A stretch of 39,891 bases of DNA from an uncultured Bacteroidales bacterium (GCA_937901455.1 CALDIA010000196.1:1-39891), one strand, 5' to 3'. Shown: positions 26,401 to 33,466, counted from the first letter of the stretch. Program-made: numbers and translations. The notes: generated by a model from the sequence alone, not told the origin.

Positions 26401-27311
26401 ATGGTTATCCTGTAGAGGTGTCCTTCTACGACTACTTTACCGGTCCGAACACTTCTGATTTTGTGATGACAATTGAAGTTGGTTCTGGTGAGAACTTCAT
26501 CACGGTGGATACCCTCACTAAAGCTGATGGTGTGACAGGTGCGTGGAATCGTCATGTGGTTGCGCTTATTGGATATGACGAGGTTGGCCAGATTCGTTTC
26601 AGAATGACTGGCCAGGTTAACAAGATAGATCCGTGTATTGACGATATCAATGTAACGCCTGGCTTGCCAGATCTTGCTGTTTCCAGTGTATTATATCCTT
26701 ACGACCACATGGATGCAGAGCATGCTGGTGAGTGTCTCCAATTCTCCGATACTATTTATCCGATAGTACGCTTCTACAATAATGGTGATTCTCCAATTTC
26801 TGAATTTGATGCTATGTGTGAGATGGCTGTCGGTATTATCAAAGATACGGTTGTGGAGCATGTTGTTGCCACCATTCTACCAGGTGAAACCTATGACTAT
26901 CAGTTTACGCATGGCTTCATGGTTCCTGAAAATGTATACTATTGCCAGTTCGCAGTCTTTGGTATCATTGACTTGGATAAGGACAATAGCAACAATACCA
27001 AACGTGTGCTTCCATGTACTTCTCTTGGCATTGACCCGATGGATATTCAGGAAGGTGTGGTCTTGAACCAAAATATGCCGAACCCGGCAGAGAACAACAC
27101 CACGATTGTATATCTGTTGCCTGATTACGGCAAGGCTACCTTGAATATCTATTCTGCTATGGGACAATTGCTCTATTCAGATGCCCAAGAGGGTAGCTAT
27201 GGATTGAATCAGTTCGATGTGAACACTTCCGATTTTGCCGATGGTGTATATTACTACACCTTGACATTCAAGGATGTGATGCTAACCAAGAAGATGGTTA
27301 TTCAAAGATAG
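17475..27311 (+). CDS. Giant multidomain cell-surface protein with T9SS sorting domain
   Basis: 3278 residues. Domains read in order: a signal peptide (MKRFLLTLVTLVAPFVMFAQ); a jelly-roll-like domain to about 235 ending CAGWFIDNFKV; Ig-like modules; a right-handed beta-helix (about 482-935) opened by GDYTVGGTNPDFATIADV; then alternating CARDB-like, MAM-like and Ig-like modules. CARDB-like starts are near 1231, 1491, 1888, 2095, 2490, 2759 and 3066. A GEVED-type domain lies at about 2593-2755 (YIDYNRNGEF, GETEDYAI) and a MAM-like domain at about 2879-3062. The last 85 residues are a type A T9SS sorting domain (LNQNMPNPAENNT, VYYYTLTFKD, KKMVIQR). The protein should pass the inner membrane by Sec and be released or anchored by T9SS. 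Roles in adhesion or glycan binding are inferred; no catalytic domain is recognised. Confidence 0.93.
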   Translation: MKRFLLTLVTLVAPFVMFAQLMDTVVVFNETFESSPIQMSSTSNHDQTLGDWHLDNTLSASGNASYHTPVYSTSTNSSATTADIPLTGLSVANINHIYLAFDQICKVHNLDNATIYYAIAYGYNSDGDLNWSTWNQLVFTGSSDFYYGSGTYTGGKFNADCYSAWVSSNNAAVPTNAWWRHEYFDLSSFIFQQGATHCKFQLRCNKVSPPTSGTDACAGWFIDNFKVILSNCELQPPTITLTAPIYVNKNNNMLNNIGPYTIHATIRDNDTLNLDSLVCTYKINNGPATTVPANIIGNVLNSTAHTVTATWDFPTICYYDTIYYHIGVRDVHGSLARLDTPMIAWHNQTNIHDNDCALDSLNTFPHCFITGVSEPVTLYFKNKSDATHSLQTGSAYQTALNVTLKVENANHVVTHTSTHSWTGSLCFDERSSLSLGNFTPTHGYNYITVYVNTRNGQTDGFHSNDTIKVTGYACDSLLHGDYTVGGTNPDFATIADVKASLQYCGINGPTTFHLRPGTYQDFDFTENYIGQSATNTITFQGDNVNTVIVTNNHTDSGTSLFGAVTLVNVNNFVFRNLTLQGNQTAVSRAVVVRGNGSTNITFDGCNINAYNTNSTATTSFAIGRTVAATTIPDTITIQNCTITGGNFGIYYYGSNARKNVLNITGNTIKSCYRGIYAYYSTSNIANNHVSQVNMNTHQNFSGIYVDYVSGLDINGNTIDSVYDAEYGIYLRYATVADFYVRNNHIKVGNSNFGLNIENSSSTTAITGYVYNNEVILYPVTAAASYAAQIKTSNLLKVINNSFYIKSDAPYSNTAALRIENNNNTYLDNNILINSVNCSDNTNYPLYLNANSTATGAYNDFYSISGIVAYKTVTRNTIVELESAVTTLTNNISEMPTIAAPTNSLLPTSFTGFECPLIQPVNVDIRNMERTALTYMGAYAAQIAPVDASIVAMTNPALGDCPQNSYNITVSIANKGSQNLNFASHPATITIHSDTLNLTQTVNVNSGNIPVLGAVDQVVANNVVIPVNQTIDFTFIIHTNGDNNALNDTLQMMFVMEAVIPDYEEDFTNGTQQTWTIEQLSGAGNWTFQEGTGVNPAIAPVYGTGRLFFNSKTFANATQSRAIMPVVQLANAVNPILEMWFAHDNVSNKTLEGVTVKISTDGGNTFTNLIPQGQTAALVKRYLNTATTPTWTLYTYDLSNYVSSGCVYIAFDAYSQAGNNINIDRVRIRSLFDNDLAVTNIYAQGETPTQYEMGNVVSALVRNEGFQTQTNAKIYLNVTGAAENYADSVVIPSLASGAQVLVTFPDHVYSVNEVKNVEVRARDDQHNINNAQNWRMVTNTNIVNYADTTPVGLLTGDYTNVIRPCVRYKTAEELCVTAVKYYYDNTYIANPTGGMRAFVSNAAGQIVATSALVHFEDLQQGAWNIIPIENFALTNMSNEFYVGIEMLANGDYLCSQIETPLRDSTFYYLSNGDYVPQTFGRFMIGAQVDTPYVHDLAILEMLNPTTRCDLGHEHITLRITNNGSTDIPAGTIFHYTINGLPMVSDTMSTALASHATTDYELASIFDFTNSLVDIDSNYHIRIWVEKLAADRLQFNDTLDLTIVSIGKSHTPLVQDTVNVSYSTSGVLSAQLPSTIQTGEIGWYANTGYESWELLGYTNNFTTPIIYFDTTFYATASPGYIFDTIVGDGTLTGAQPFVFTNGYSRGRMLYTAEEIGMHGPITNIGLYVTTASNANASAGIPIKLYMKSTDATIFPTTAPFNWDDDVNGATLVYDGRLYFDQTGWFMIPLDRSFEFNEGNLVILTETNCADFCTGTGTQCNNCGVYVSGAVSYPQFQQTTIANGYVQYKNGNTTVMTGNYTNYGRRLNMRFNVANLECGSDKVPVYVHVPDIPTYDVETMEMINPTGGCAMAADEHIQVKVKNLLNQPIPANKVMVYATINGTTISHLVDEPFAAEELKTVTFASPFNFTAPTANVTYSYTIYTDILNEAVVYRGNDTISGSLVSTYTAALLNEYNYTGNYTQTFEILQPSDRLTNVNQYYFYANENDATPLHTTTNAVPYYTTPALYDSVTYWVAARTQTSNCTTSRKPIHVNVFHPQYDLITNSLIYPTSFQCGVPNSPQLQVNVGNTDTTSTSVIPSGTFNLTASFTGTHNASGSGSVNVPISSLQNATVTFANGINIGSTTQNNAYTYTIYSNPANSGMGVYRQNDTITGQLFIPANPVAPGALTYTAPYGSTYTVTPNSNVLDYYYFYANQNDNTPIAQGTSFTTEPLYTSPMVYYYSGRIEDDAFDTLMQVGTGTASQTYPFTFTNGHSYAKILYSSSEMGGYPGRIDTLFFSVQTANTSGSSIPVKMWLKNNTTDLDQIATAATSINWTNETNDATLVFDGELDFATLNWFAIPITGGFDYDGKALFLYVEHNCGDASCVTNNGINPVPKFYNTSIQRKVLYKAQNTALTGASSFALQTYRWNTRFKISHTCESPKATITINTSVPQHDVGVIDIITPVTPNNNYTTTSQVQVMVKNFGTQAASNFPIAYQLANGTPITQNYTGNLAAGATATVTFTTPIDLTSVYYATTFKAYTSLSSDTYHNNDTLTIMLQKEDPCISRPLSLATGADISNVTFAGINNGPGTPYTEYTPAGDGLYTDYTTTVAPGELVLGQSYQMSITHSFTTTATATVYKTVYIDYNRNGEFETTEKIFTSGAVAAGQANATTNTTIIVPTDASLGLTRMRVICAAGNYTNACGTYNYAGETEDYAILLSPPVATDMGIVNFIHPVGTVCPDNNATARVLVRNYGSQAQTLSIDNPLTLTLTVTGAAPATYNTTLTSGTFQPGQDIIVSVPNVNFSAVGDYVVNATIAYNGDLYLANNSMSGNAHVDAVTMTPSYFENFDSGTGSDGDFFFTSDWTVDQSASNYKWAVYQGASPNANTNGGPSTDHTQAGTVFEAFGRYAGVQGISGSNNSTKWTTLTSKCLNLHYQNGYPVEVSFYDYFTGPNTSDFVMTIEVGSGENFITVDTLTKADGVTGAWNRHVVALIGYDEVGQIRFRMTGQVNKIDPCIDDINVTPGLPDLAVSSVLYPYDHMDAEHAGECLQFSDTIYPIVRFYNNGDSPISEFDAMCEMAVGIIKDTVVEHVVATILPGETYDYQFTHGFMVPENVYYCQFAVFGIIDLDKDNSNNTKRVLPCTSLGIDPMDIQEGVVLNQNMPNPAENNTTIVYLLPDYGKATLNIYSAMGQLLYSDAQEGSYGLNQFDVNTSDFADGVYYYTLTFKDVMLTKKMVIQR
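22511..24910 (+). repeat. Internal duplication of about 600 residues in the giant protein
   Basis: Two diverged copies of a roughly 195-residue module start near residues 1680 (FDTIVGDGTL, VFTNGYSRGRMLYTAEE) and 2288 (FDTLMQVGTG, FTNGHSYAKILYSSSE), about 608 residues apart. Both contain a NATLVYDGrLyF / DATLVFDGELDF strand and a CxDxCxxxNG-like cysteine loop. Each is followed directly by a CARDB-like module, so the duplicated unit probably includes its neighbours. Confidence 0.7.
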
Positions 27312-27333
27312 CCTGTCTTTTTAACATAAGTGG

Positions 27334-27365
27334 GACTACCCGATTGAGGTCGGGTAGTCTTTTTT
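27334..27365 (+). terminator. Terminator of the giant surface protein gene
   Basis: GACTACCCGA (27334-27343) and TCGGGTAGTC (27350-27359) form a perfect 10-bp stem with a 6-nt loop, followed by six T. It ends only 18 nt before the next start codon. Confidence 0.85.
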
Positions 27366-27382
27366 ATACCATAATTTAATAG

Positions 27383-28630
27383 ATGATGAAAAAAATTGGA
27401 TTGGCGATACTATGCATGTTATGGTTTAGTGTCTCACAGGCGCAGGTGATACCTGGTGCTTGGCGTACTGACCGCTATCTCCCCATGTTGGAGGGGAAAC
27501 GAGTGGCGGTTTGCGGCAACCAGACCTCTTTGGTTGATACTTGCCGATATGAAATTCTTTCTGCTGATTCTAACATTCTTTTTATAGATTGTTCGCGGCA
27601 ATCAAATGTGTCCGCTGAAATGTCCCACATAGTGGATGTACTGTTGGCGAATAAGGTGCAGGTGGTTAAGATATTTTGTCCGGAGCATGGCTTTCGAGGC
27701 AATGCGGAGGCAGGGGCACATATCGCTTCAGGCGTGGATGAACGCACGGGACTTCCCGTTATCTCGCTTTATGGCAATAACAAGAAGCCACTGCCGGCGC
27801 AACTGGCCGACGTGGATGTCATCGTCTTCGATTTACAGGATGTGGGTTGTCGTTTCTATACCTATATCTCCACGCTCCACTATGTGATGGAGGCCGCTGC
27901 CGAGAATAGGGTGGAGGTTGTCGTTCTGGATCGTCCCAACCCGAATGGCTATTTTGTGGATGGACCGGTGCTACAACCTAAGTGGCGCTCTTTTGTGGGT
28001 ATGCACCCTGTGCCAGTGGTCTATGGCATGACCATAGGAGAGTATGCTTTCATGATCAATGGCGAACGGTGGCTTGCCGGTGGTAAGACCTGCCCCTTGA
28101 CGGTCATCCCCTTGGAAGGTTATACGCACCAGACACGCTATACGCTGCCCGTGCGCCCATCGCCCAATCTGCCCAATGACGAGTCCATATACCTCTATCC
28201 CTCCCTCTGTTTCTTTGAAGGTACTAACGTCAGTATCGGGCGGGGTACAGATTATCCGTTCCAGTTGTATGGTTCTCCCACTTTTACCAAGGGAGATTAT
28301 ACCTTTACGCCACAGCCTGTCAAAGGCGTTTCGGAAAATCCTCCCTGCAAAGGCCAACGCTGTCGTGGCTATTTTCTATATCCTTATGCCCATGAATCCT
28401 TGCTCGGTTCTAATAGCCTTAATTTGGAATACTTGCTAAACGCCTATCAATGTACCTCCGACAAAAGTACTTTCTTTACCAATGCCGCTTTCTTCGACAA
28501 GTTAGCTGGCACCGATCAGCTTCGCAAGCAGATTGTGCAGGGCTACACAGAGGCGCAAATCCGCGCCACATGGCAAGCCGACCTCGACAGCTTTATGCTG
28601 GTCAGGGCTAAGTATTTGCTATATGAGTAG
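27383..28630 (+). CDS. namZ: Exo-beta-N-acetylmuramidase NamZ-like (DUF1343)
   Basis: 415 residues with a signal peptide (MMKKIGLAILCMLWFSVSQAQ). The DUF1343 signatures are all present: FCPEHGFRGNAEAG, TGLPVISLYG, VDVIVFDLQDVG, RFYTYISTLHYVMEAAAE, VVLDRPNPNG, VVYGMTIGEYAFMINGE, PSPNLPNDESIYLYPSLCFFEGT and GRGTDYPFQ. NamZ enzymes remove terminal MurNAc from peptidoglycan fragments and act with NagZ and amidases in wall recycling. Export would place it in the periplasm or outside. It follows the terminator of the giant gene with no clear promoter of its own. An alternative start is the ATG one codon later. Its 3' end is 9 nt from the convergent C69 gene. Confidence 0.9.
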   Translation: MMKKIGLAILCMLWFSVSQAQVIPGAWRTDRYLPMLEGKRVAVCGNQTSLVDTCRYEILSADSNILFIDCSRQSNVSAEMSHIVDVLLANKVQVVKIFCPEHGFRGNAEAGAHIASGVDERTGLPVISLYGNNKKPLPAQLADVDVIVFDLQDVGCRFYTYISTLHYVMEAAAENRVEVVVLDRPNPNGYFVDGPVLQPKWRSFVGMHPVPVVYGMTIGEYAFMINGERWLAGGKTCPLTVIPLEGYTHQTRYTLPVRPSPNLPNDESIYLYPSLCFFEGTNVSIGRGTDYPFQLYGSPTFTKGDYTFTPQPVKGVSENPPCKGQRCRGYFLYPYAHESLLGSNSLNLEYLLNAYQCTSDKSTFFTNAAFFDKLAGTDQLRKQIVQGYTEAQIRATWQADLDSFMLVRAKYLLYE

Positions 28631-28639
28631 ATAGGTTGA

Positions 28640-30232
28640 TCACCACATTCCGTCGAACACAGTCCAGATGTGGTCACCGAGTTTCCAAGCGGTCTCTACA
28701 GCGATATTACCGCAGTCGTTGGTGAACTCTGTGAGTCGTTTGAGTGCTTCTGCTCGTTGTCCGTTTCTTAACAACCGTAGTGCCTCGGTTTCCACCATGT
28801 AGTGTTCTTGAATAAACTTAGTCTCCAAGGGTTCCCACGTTTGGTCTATGACCACGTGCATGTCGCCCCATCGTTGGCAGGCGATGGTACCGACGCGGTT
28901 GAAGGCCCACCAGGCAGCCTCTTTGCTGAAGCCAGTCTCGCGCCCATCGGTCTTGTAGGTGCTGGGCAGGTCTGTGATGTTGGCATAGATGGGTATATAG
29001 ATGGAGGAGGCCACATTGTCGAGGGCAAACCAGCAGAGTGCGCCCACCTCATCGGGCAGTTCGGCGCGGCATTGGATGATGGTGCCATAGACGGTGAAGT
29101 GCACGGCAATGTTGCGCTCGCCCAGTTCGTTCCATCCGCCGTTCATTTTGTGGAGTTTCAGTTCATCGCTTTTCATGAAGGGGTTGGCCATGGGTGAAAT
29201 GACCTGCTTGCCGTCCTTGTCGGCCACGGTCAGAGTTTTGCGCATATCATAGGGAGTTCCTTCGTAGTAGTCTTTGAAGATACTCATCATCTTTTCGATG
29301 GTCACTAAAGTGTCGGGTTTCACAGAGAAGGGATAATTTTCCGAGTTGGGGTCCAGATGCAGGGAGGGTGCGAGGAGGTCGAACACGCGCCATTCTCTGC
29401 GGCGACAGGCTATCATGGTGCGTGTCTGCGGCGCGTAGGCGTACGCAAAGCGGAAGGTCTCTTTGCCATCCCACCAGCCGTTTTCTTTAGCTAAGGAATA
29501 GACATTGTCGGAGGCCATGAAGTAGTCTTTGTCTTTGAGGTTGATTTCGCGGATGGTGGAGGCATTGGCGTTGACGGCCACATGGTCGTCGGGCACGCGC
29601 TGCGCAGCCCAGACGGCCCCGACTTTGCCCTTGCCAGGTCCCAAGATTTCCAGATGCCACACCTCGTTCTTGTCTGCGATGGTCAGGCACTCGCCCGCAT
29701 CTATCCAGCCATACTTTTTGAGCAGCTCGCCAGCAGTGCGAATGGCCTCGCGCGCGGTGGTGCAACGCTGCAACAATAGCATGCAAAGCCGCTGGCAGTC
29801 GATGAGTCCGCTATCGGACTTCAACTCCCCGCGACCCCCAAAGGTCGATTCACCGATGGCTAACTGGTGCTCGTTGACGCAAGGGTAGGCAGTGTTCAGG
29901 AACTGATAGGTGTGCGCGGCTTGGGGAATGTCACCCACGGGAATGTCAGCATAACGGGCCATCTTGCCAGGCTCATTGGGTGCCCAGACGCGCTTGTATA
30001 GCGTCTGCCGCTCTCCCTGCCCGTGTTCCTTGGCAGGTTCCACCATAATGTTGGTGCGCGACCGGTGGCTGTCGTCCGTGTGGGAAGTCATTACCGAACC
30101 GTCCGCTGAAGCTTTCTTGCCAATGGTGATACTGGTACATTCCATACCCTCTGTAACGGGGTCAATAATCTGTGCCGATGACATATAACTGCCGATGGAC
30201 ATTAAAATAACAACAATCAAAAGCTGCTTCAT
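28640..30232 (-). CDS. C69 family dipeptidase
   Basis: About 530 residues with a signal peptide (MKQLLIVVILMSIGSYMSSAQ). The mature protein has MECTSITIGKKASADGSVMT, in which the Cys is the expected N-terminal-type nucleophile of C69 (U34) dipeptidases, followed by SHTDDSHRSRTN. Other family marks are NEHQLAIGESTFGGRGEL, AREAIRTAGELLKKYGW and a late KLGDHIWTVFDG. It probably cleaves dipeptides in the periplasm or outside. The start is uncertain. ATG 30232 gives the cleanest signal peptide, but ATG 30238 (two codons earlier) is equally possible, and the open frame continues to 30295. The TonB-receptor-like gene lies 75 bp upstream on the same strand. Confidence 0.88.
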   Translation of the reverse strand: MKQLLIVVILMSIGSYMSSAQIIDPVTEGMECTSITIGKKASADGSVMTSHTDDSHRSRTNIMVEPAKEHGQGERQTLYKRVWAPNEPGKMARYADIPVGDIPQAAHTYQFLNTAYPCVNEHQLAIGESTFGGRGELKSDSGLIDCQRLCMLLLQRCTTAREAIRTAGELLKKYGWIDAGECLTIADKNEVWHLEILGPGKGKVGAVWAAQRVPDDHVAVNANASTIREINLKDKDYFMASDNVYSLAKENGWWDGKETFRFAYAYAPQTRTMIACRRREWRVFDLLAPSLHLDPNSENYPFSVKPDTLVTIEKMMSIFKDYYEGTPYDMRKTLTVADKDGKQVISPMANPFMKSDELKLHKMNGGWNELGERNIAVHFTVYGTIIQCRAELPDEVGALCWFALDNVASSIYIPIYANITDLPSTYKTDGRETGFSKEAAWWAFNRVGTIACQRWGDMHVVIDQTWEPLETKFIQEHYMVETEALRLLRNGQRAEALKRLTEFTNDCGNIAVETAWKLGDHIWTVFDGMW

Positions 30233-30306
30233 AATCATATTTTTTTGAATATTAACCAAGATTTTTAATCGAGCCTTTTGCCCCAAGCAGGGCATCAGCG
30301 GAATAA

Positions 30307-32766
30307 TTATTCTCCATCGTCATCGTTACCTCCGTCACCGTTTCGTCCCTTTGATTCCAATTCCATCTTACCAAAACGGAAGGTGATGCCAGCAGAGATG
30401 AATCGGCTGGTACGCTTATTGGTGGAGGTGGAGATGAGATATGGGTTGTGGTTCTCGTTAGTTGTCTTGTTCCAGTTAAAGATGTCTTTCACATCTAAAT
30501 GCACGGATATTTTTCTGTCGAGGAAGCTGGCGCGGAGGCCGGCATCAATGGAGTAGCGCGGCTTGGTGGTCGTGAACAGCGAGATGCTCTTGGAACGGTA
30601 GTTGGCCGAAGCAAACACCTCTAACACTTTCCACAGTTTGGCCCAGTAGTTGATGCGGAAGCTGTAGCCCAAGTTGGAGAACTCTCGCGGGTCGCTCTCG
30701 TTGCGGAAGCGGTAGAGCGAGTGGTCGTAATAGACGTTGCCGTAAAATCGTATACTCATAAAAGCTTTCAGACGATAGGTGACGTTGACCTCGGCACCAG
30801 TGTTTAGGGACTTTCCTGCATTGACGGGCATGGAAAAGGTGACGTAGCGTCCGAAGAAGTCACTGTAGGCTACGTCGCTCAAACTGGAAATTTTGTTGTT
30901 GCTATTGCGGAAGTAGGCGGTGATGCCCACGGAACCGAACTTTCGGAAAAACTTGGTCCAGCCCGCCTCCATTGCGTTGGTGTAGGAGGCTAACAGGTCT
31001 GGGTTTCCAGTGGAGTAGCTGTCTTCTCCATAGGTGATAAAGGTGGAGAGTTGCGAGGCTGAGGGATGACTGACACGCCGGGTGTAGCTCAGTTTCAGGT
31101 TGTGCATACTCTTGGTGCGGTAGGTGAGGTGCAGTGACGGATACAGGCTCCAGTAGGTCTTGCTGACGTTGTCGGCAGGGGAGTTGAGCAGGTCATAGCG
31201 GTAATTGTTCAGCTCAGAGCGGAGACCCGCCTTGATGGTGAAGCCGCCGAACTTATGCTGGATGGTCACATATTGCCCGGAGCCCAATTGGTGCGTGCGT
31301 GAATCCATGAATCGGATGGAGTCAAGCACATATAGGTTGTCGGAGAGATAAACTAAGGTGTCGGTTATGCTGGTGAGGCCATTGCGACTGAAATAGCCGT
31401 TGACGCCCACGGAGATCTCACCATTCTTATGATAGGGAATGGTGTAGTCGATGTTGGCGTTCAGACCATAATAGAAACTGCTGCTGGTGTCTAAGCGGCT
31501 CTTGTCTAAGTAGTCTTGCAGCATATAGTCGCGGAAATAGCGCGTGTCTGAATTGGAGCGGCGGAGAATGGTGCTCAGACTGGCATAGAACCTATGGCCC
31601 TCCTTTTTGAACTTGTGGTCGAAGGAGATACCCGCGTAGCCTCCGAGGTTCAAAGACTTGGAGTCGCCTTCGGATAAATAGTCGAAAAGTTCTTCGGCAG
31701 GCATCATCTCATAACGCATATCGTGACCGTTGCTGAAGCTCCAGCGATGGCTGGGGTAGGCGCCGAGCCAGAAACTCAACGTGTTGGAGGTGTCAAAATT
31801 GTAGGTGCCGTTGAAATGCAGGTTGCCGTTCACGTTGCGATTCCGGTTGAAAGAGGTGTCGCGCTCGATGCTGGTGGTGTCCAGGTCGTTGTTGAGGCGG
31901 GTCAGATGGCTGGTGCTGTTGAAGCGGTTGGCAGAGTAGCTGGCGTTGATATAAAGACTCAGGGATAGCTTTTTGTTGGCCCATACGTAGGAGAACCAAG
32001 GCGATACGTTAGGACGGGAGGAGCCGTTGATACCGAAACTGATGAACTGGTTCTTCTTGATGGCGCTGGTGGTGACGATGTTGATGATGCCGCCGTCAGT
32101 TTGGGCGCCATATTTGGCCGAAGGATTGGTGATGACCTCAATGCGGGCGATGCTGTTGGCAGGCAGTTGTTGGATATACTCTTTAAGGGTCTCTTCTGTC
32201 AGATTGGATGGCTTGTCGTTAATCCAGATTTCCACCGAGGAGACACCGCGCAGGGTGATGTTGCCCTCAATGTCAACTTCCACACCAGGTGCGTTTTGCA
32301 ATGCATCGGCAGCGGTGCCCGTTTGCACCATCGGATCCTCATCCACATTGTACATCATCTTTTCACCTTCCATCATATATACAGGCTTCTCGGCAGTGAT
32401 GCTCACCTCTCCTAATACGGTGGGTGATTTTTGTAGCAAGATGGTGCCTGCTTGGAAGTTCTTTTCACCGCCACTAACTACGATGGGTATGGTACGCATC
32501 TCATAACCCACAATCATGACCTTCAGATAGTATTCGCCTGCGGGAATGTTTTCCATTACAAAACGTCCGGTGCTTTCGGTATAGGTGTAGCCCACCGTCT
32601 TGAGGGTAGAGTCGCGGGTTGTCAACCCAACGGTGGCATAAAATATTTTCTGCTTGGAAACACTGTCGCACACTACCCCGTGAATGTTGTATTGTTGTGA
32701 TGACAACGTGTTGATAATAAGTGATAAAGCTAAAAAGGTGATCAGCTTGGATGACTTTTTTAACAT
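30307..32766 (-). CDS. TonB-dependent-receptor-like outer-membrane barrel protein
   Basis: 819 residues. A signal peptide (MLKKSSKLITFLALSLIINTLSSQ) is followed by a carboxypeptidase-regulatory-like beta domain (about 25-105), then a plug domain with GTAADALQNAPGVEVDIEGN, LRGVSSVEIWINDKP and RIEVITNPSAKYGA-like text. From about 235 on there is a long beta-barrel of the outer-membrane barrel family 3 type. The C-terminal strand AGITFRFGKMELE is followed by an acidic, glycine-rich tail (SKGRNGDGGNDDDGE). It is shorter than SusC and has no SusD neighbour, so it is not a typical polysaccharide uptake receptor. The cargo is unknown. The ATG at 32766 is preferred over the frame extension to 32796, which enters the -7 box. 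Confidence 0.88.
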   Translation of the reverse strand: MLKKSSKLITFLALSLIINTLSSQQYNIHGVVCDSVSKQKIFYATVGLTTRDSTLKTVGYTYTESTGRFVMENIPAGEYYLKVMIVGYEMRTIPIVVSGGEKNFQAGTILLQKSPTVLGEVSITAEKPVYMMEGEKMMYNVDEDPMVQTGTAADALQNAPGVEVDIEGNITLRGVSSVEIWINDKPSNLTEETLKEYIQQLPANSIARIEVITNPSAKYGAQTDGGIINIVTTSAIKKNQFISFGINGSSRPNVSPWFSYVWANKKLSLSLYINASYSANRFNSTSHLTRLNNDLDTTSIERDTSFNRNRNVNGNLHFNGTYNFDTSNTLSFWLGAYPSHRWSFSNGHDMRYEMMPAEELFDYLSEGDSKSLNLGGYAGISFDHKFKKEGHRFYASLSTILRRSNSDTRYFRDYMLQDYLDKSRLDTSSSFYYGLNANIDYTIPYHKNGEISVGVNGYFSRNGLTSITDTLVYLSDNLYVLDSIRFMDSRTHQLGSGQYVTIQHKFGGFTIKAGLRSELNNYRYDLLNSPADNVSKTYWSLYPSLHLTYRTKSMHNLKLSYTRRVSHPSASQLSTFITYGEDSYSTGNPDLLASYTNAMEAGWTKFFRKFGSVGITAYFRNSNNKISSLSDVAYSDFFGRYVTFSMPVNAGKSLNTGAEVNVTYRLKAFMSIRFYGNVYYDHSLYRFRNESDPREFSNLGYSFRINYWAKLWKVLEVFASANYRSKSISLFTTTKPRYSIDAGLRASFLDRKISVHLDVKDIFNWNKTTNENHNPYLISTSTNKRTSRFISAGITFRFGKMELESKGRNGDGGNDDDGE

Positions 32767-32793
32767 GGGTAATGGCTTTTTATTATGAAAATG

Positions 32794-32801
32794 CAAAAAT
32801 A
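32794..32801 (-). promoter_or_regulatory. -7 box for the barrel protein gene
   Basis: TATTTTTG on the minus strand fits TAnnTTTG, giving a leader of about 20 nt before the ATG at 32766. Confidence 0.5.
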
Positions 32802-32892
32802 TAAAATAATACGGATTTTAGTGAAAATATGGTAAGACTGTTTGTTAAAAAATGGGTTTGGTTTCTTTTGCGGCACGCATTATTTTTTTTGT

Positions 32893-32900
32893 TATTTTTG
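32893..32900 (+). promoter_or_regulatory. -7 box for tRNA-Leu
   Basis: TATTTTTG on the plus strand, 15 nt before the mature tRNA 5' end. A TTTG lies at 32867-32870, with a 22-bp gap, slightly long for the consensus. Confidence 0.5.
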
Positions 32901-32915
32901 CGCGCTTTTTTAGTG

Positions 32916-33000
32916 GCGGATGTGGCGTAATTGGTAGCCGCGCTAGACTTAGGATCTAGTGGTGAAAACCGTGGGGGTTCGAGTCCCCCCATCCGCACCA
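32916..33000 (+). tRNA. tRNA-Leu (anticodon UAG)
   Basis: 85 nt including an encoded CCA. The acceptor arms are GCGGATG and CATCCGC. The anticodon loop CTTAGGA sits between CTAGA and TCTAG and gives anticodon UAG for CUN leucine codons. A long variable arm (TGGTGAAAACC region) marks a class II tRNA, and the T-arm is GGGGGTTCGAGTCCCCC. It decodes Leu. Confidence 0.97.
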
Positions 33001-33008
33001 TAAACAGT

Positions 33009-33031
33009 AAAGCCCTCATACGAGGGCTTTG
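33009..33031. terminator. Hairpin after tRNA-Leu, between convergent units
   Basis: AAAGCCCTC (33009-33017) and GAGGGCTTT (33022-33030) form a 9-bp stem with an ATAC loop. The TTT at the 3' side is short, and the symmetry allows use from both directions. Confidence 0.65.
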
Positions 33032-33034
33032 TCG

Positions 33035-33466
33035 TTATAGCGTCACCTCTTCGGGCTCGTCAAACCATGCGGCTAAGGTTAGGTTGGCCTTGAGAATGAC
33101 CTCCGGTGTGATATGGTCTTTGATTTTTTGGATGACTAATGCGATGGCGGTAGCATCGTCCATGATACCTAAAATGTTGAAAACCCGTCGCGGAATCAGG
33201 TCAAAGGGTGTAATCACATACACAATACATCCGTAAATGAACATCTTGTCTCGGCTGCTGAGCGACTCGTCTTTCAGTACATAATAGAAAATCAACAGAG
33301 GCTTTGCCGCCACTCGCCCCACACGCTTGGCGTACAGCTTGATCTTGTCTCCTGTCTTCAGCAATAACTGATTCCAATTGATGTTCTTCAGTTTGTTAAT
33401 CAATGGCTGGGGATCTCTGCCCGTTAACAAATATGCGAAAATTAAAATCAAGGTTATGGTGATCAT
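33035..33466 (-). CDS. DUF1232 (YkvA-like) small membrane protein
   Basis: 143 residues from the ATG at 33466 (MITITLILIFAYLLTGR). An N-terminal hydrophobic segment is followed by a charged helix region. The DUF1232 signature then follows: FYYVLKDESLSSRDKMFIYGCIVYVITPFDLIPRRVFNILGIMDDATAIALV. The family is widespread and its function unknown. An upstream in-frame ATG at 33496 would add ten charged residues (MDVRVKKNKT) before the hydrophobic segment. It is convergent with the tRNA and divergent from the polysaccharide cassette. Confidence 0.85.
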   Translation of the reverse strand: MITITLILIFAYLLTGRDPQPLINKLKNINWNQLLLKTGDKIKLYAKRVGRVAAKPLLIFYYVLKDESLSSRDKMFIYGCIVYVITPFDLIPRRVFNILGIMDDATAIALVIQKIKDHITPEVILKANLTLAAWFDEPEEVTL

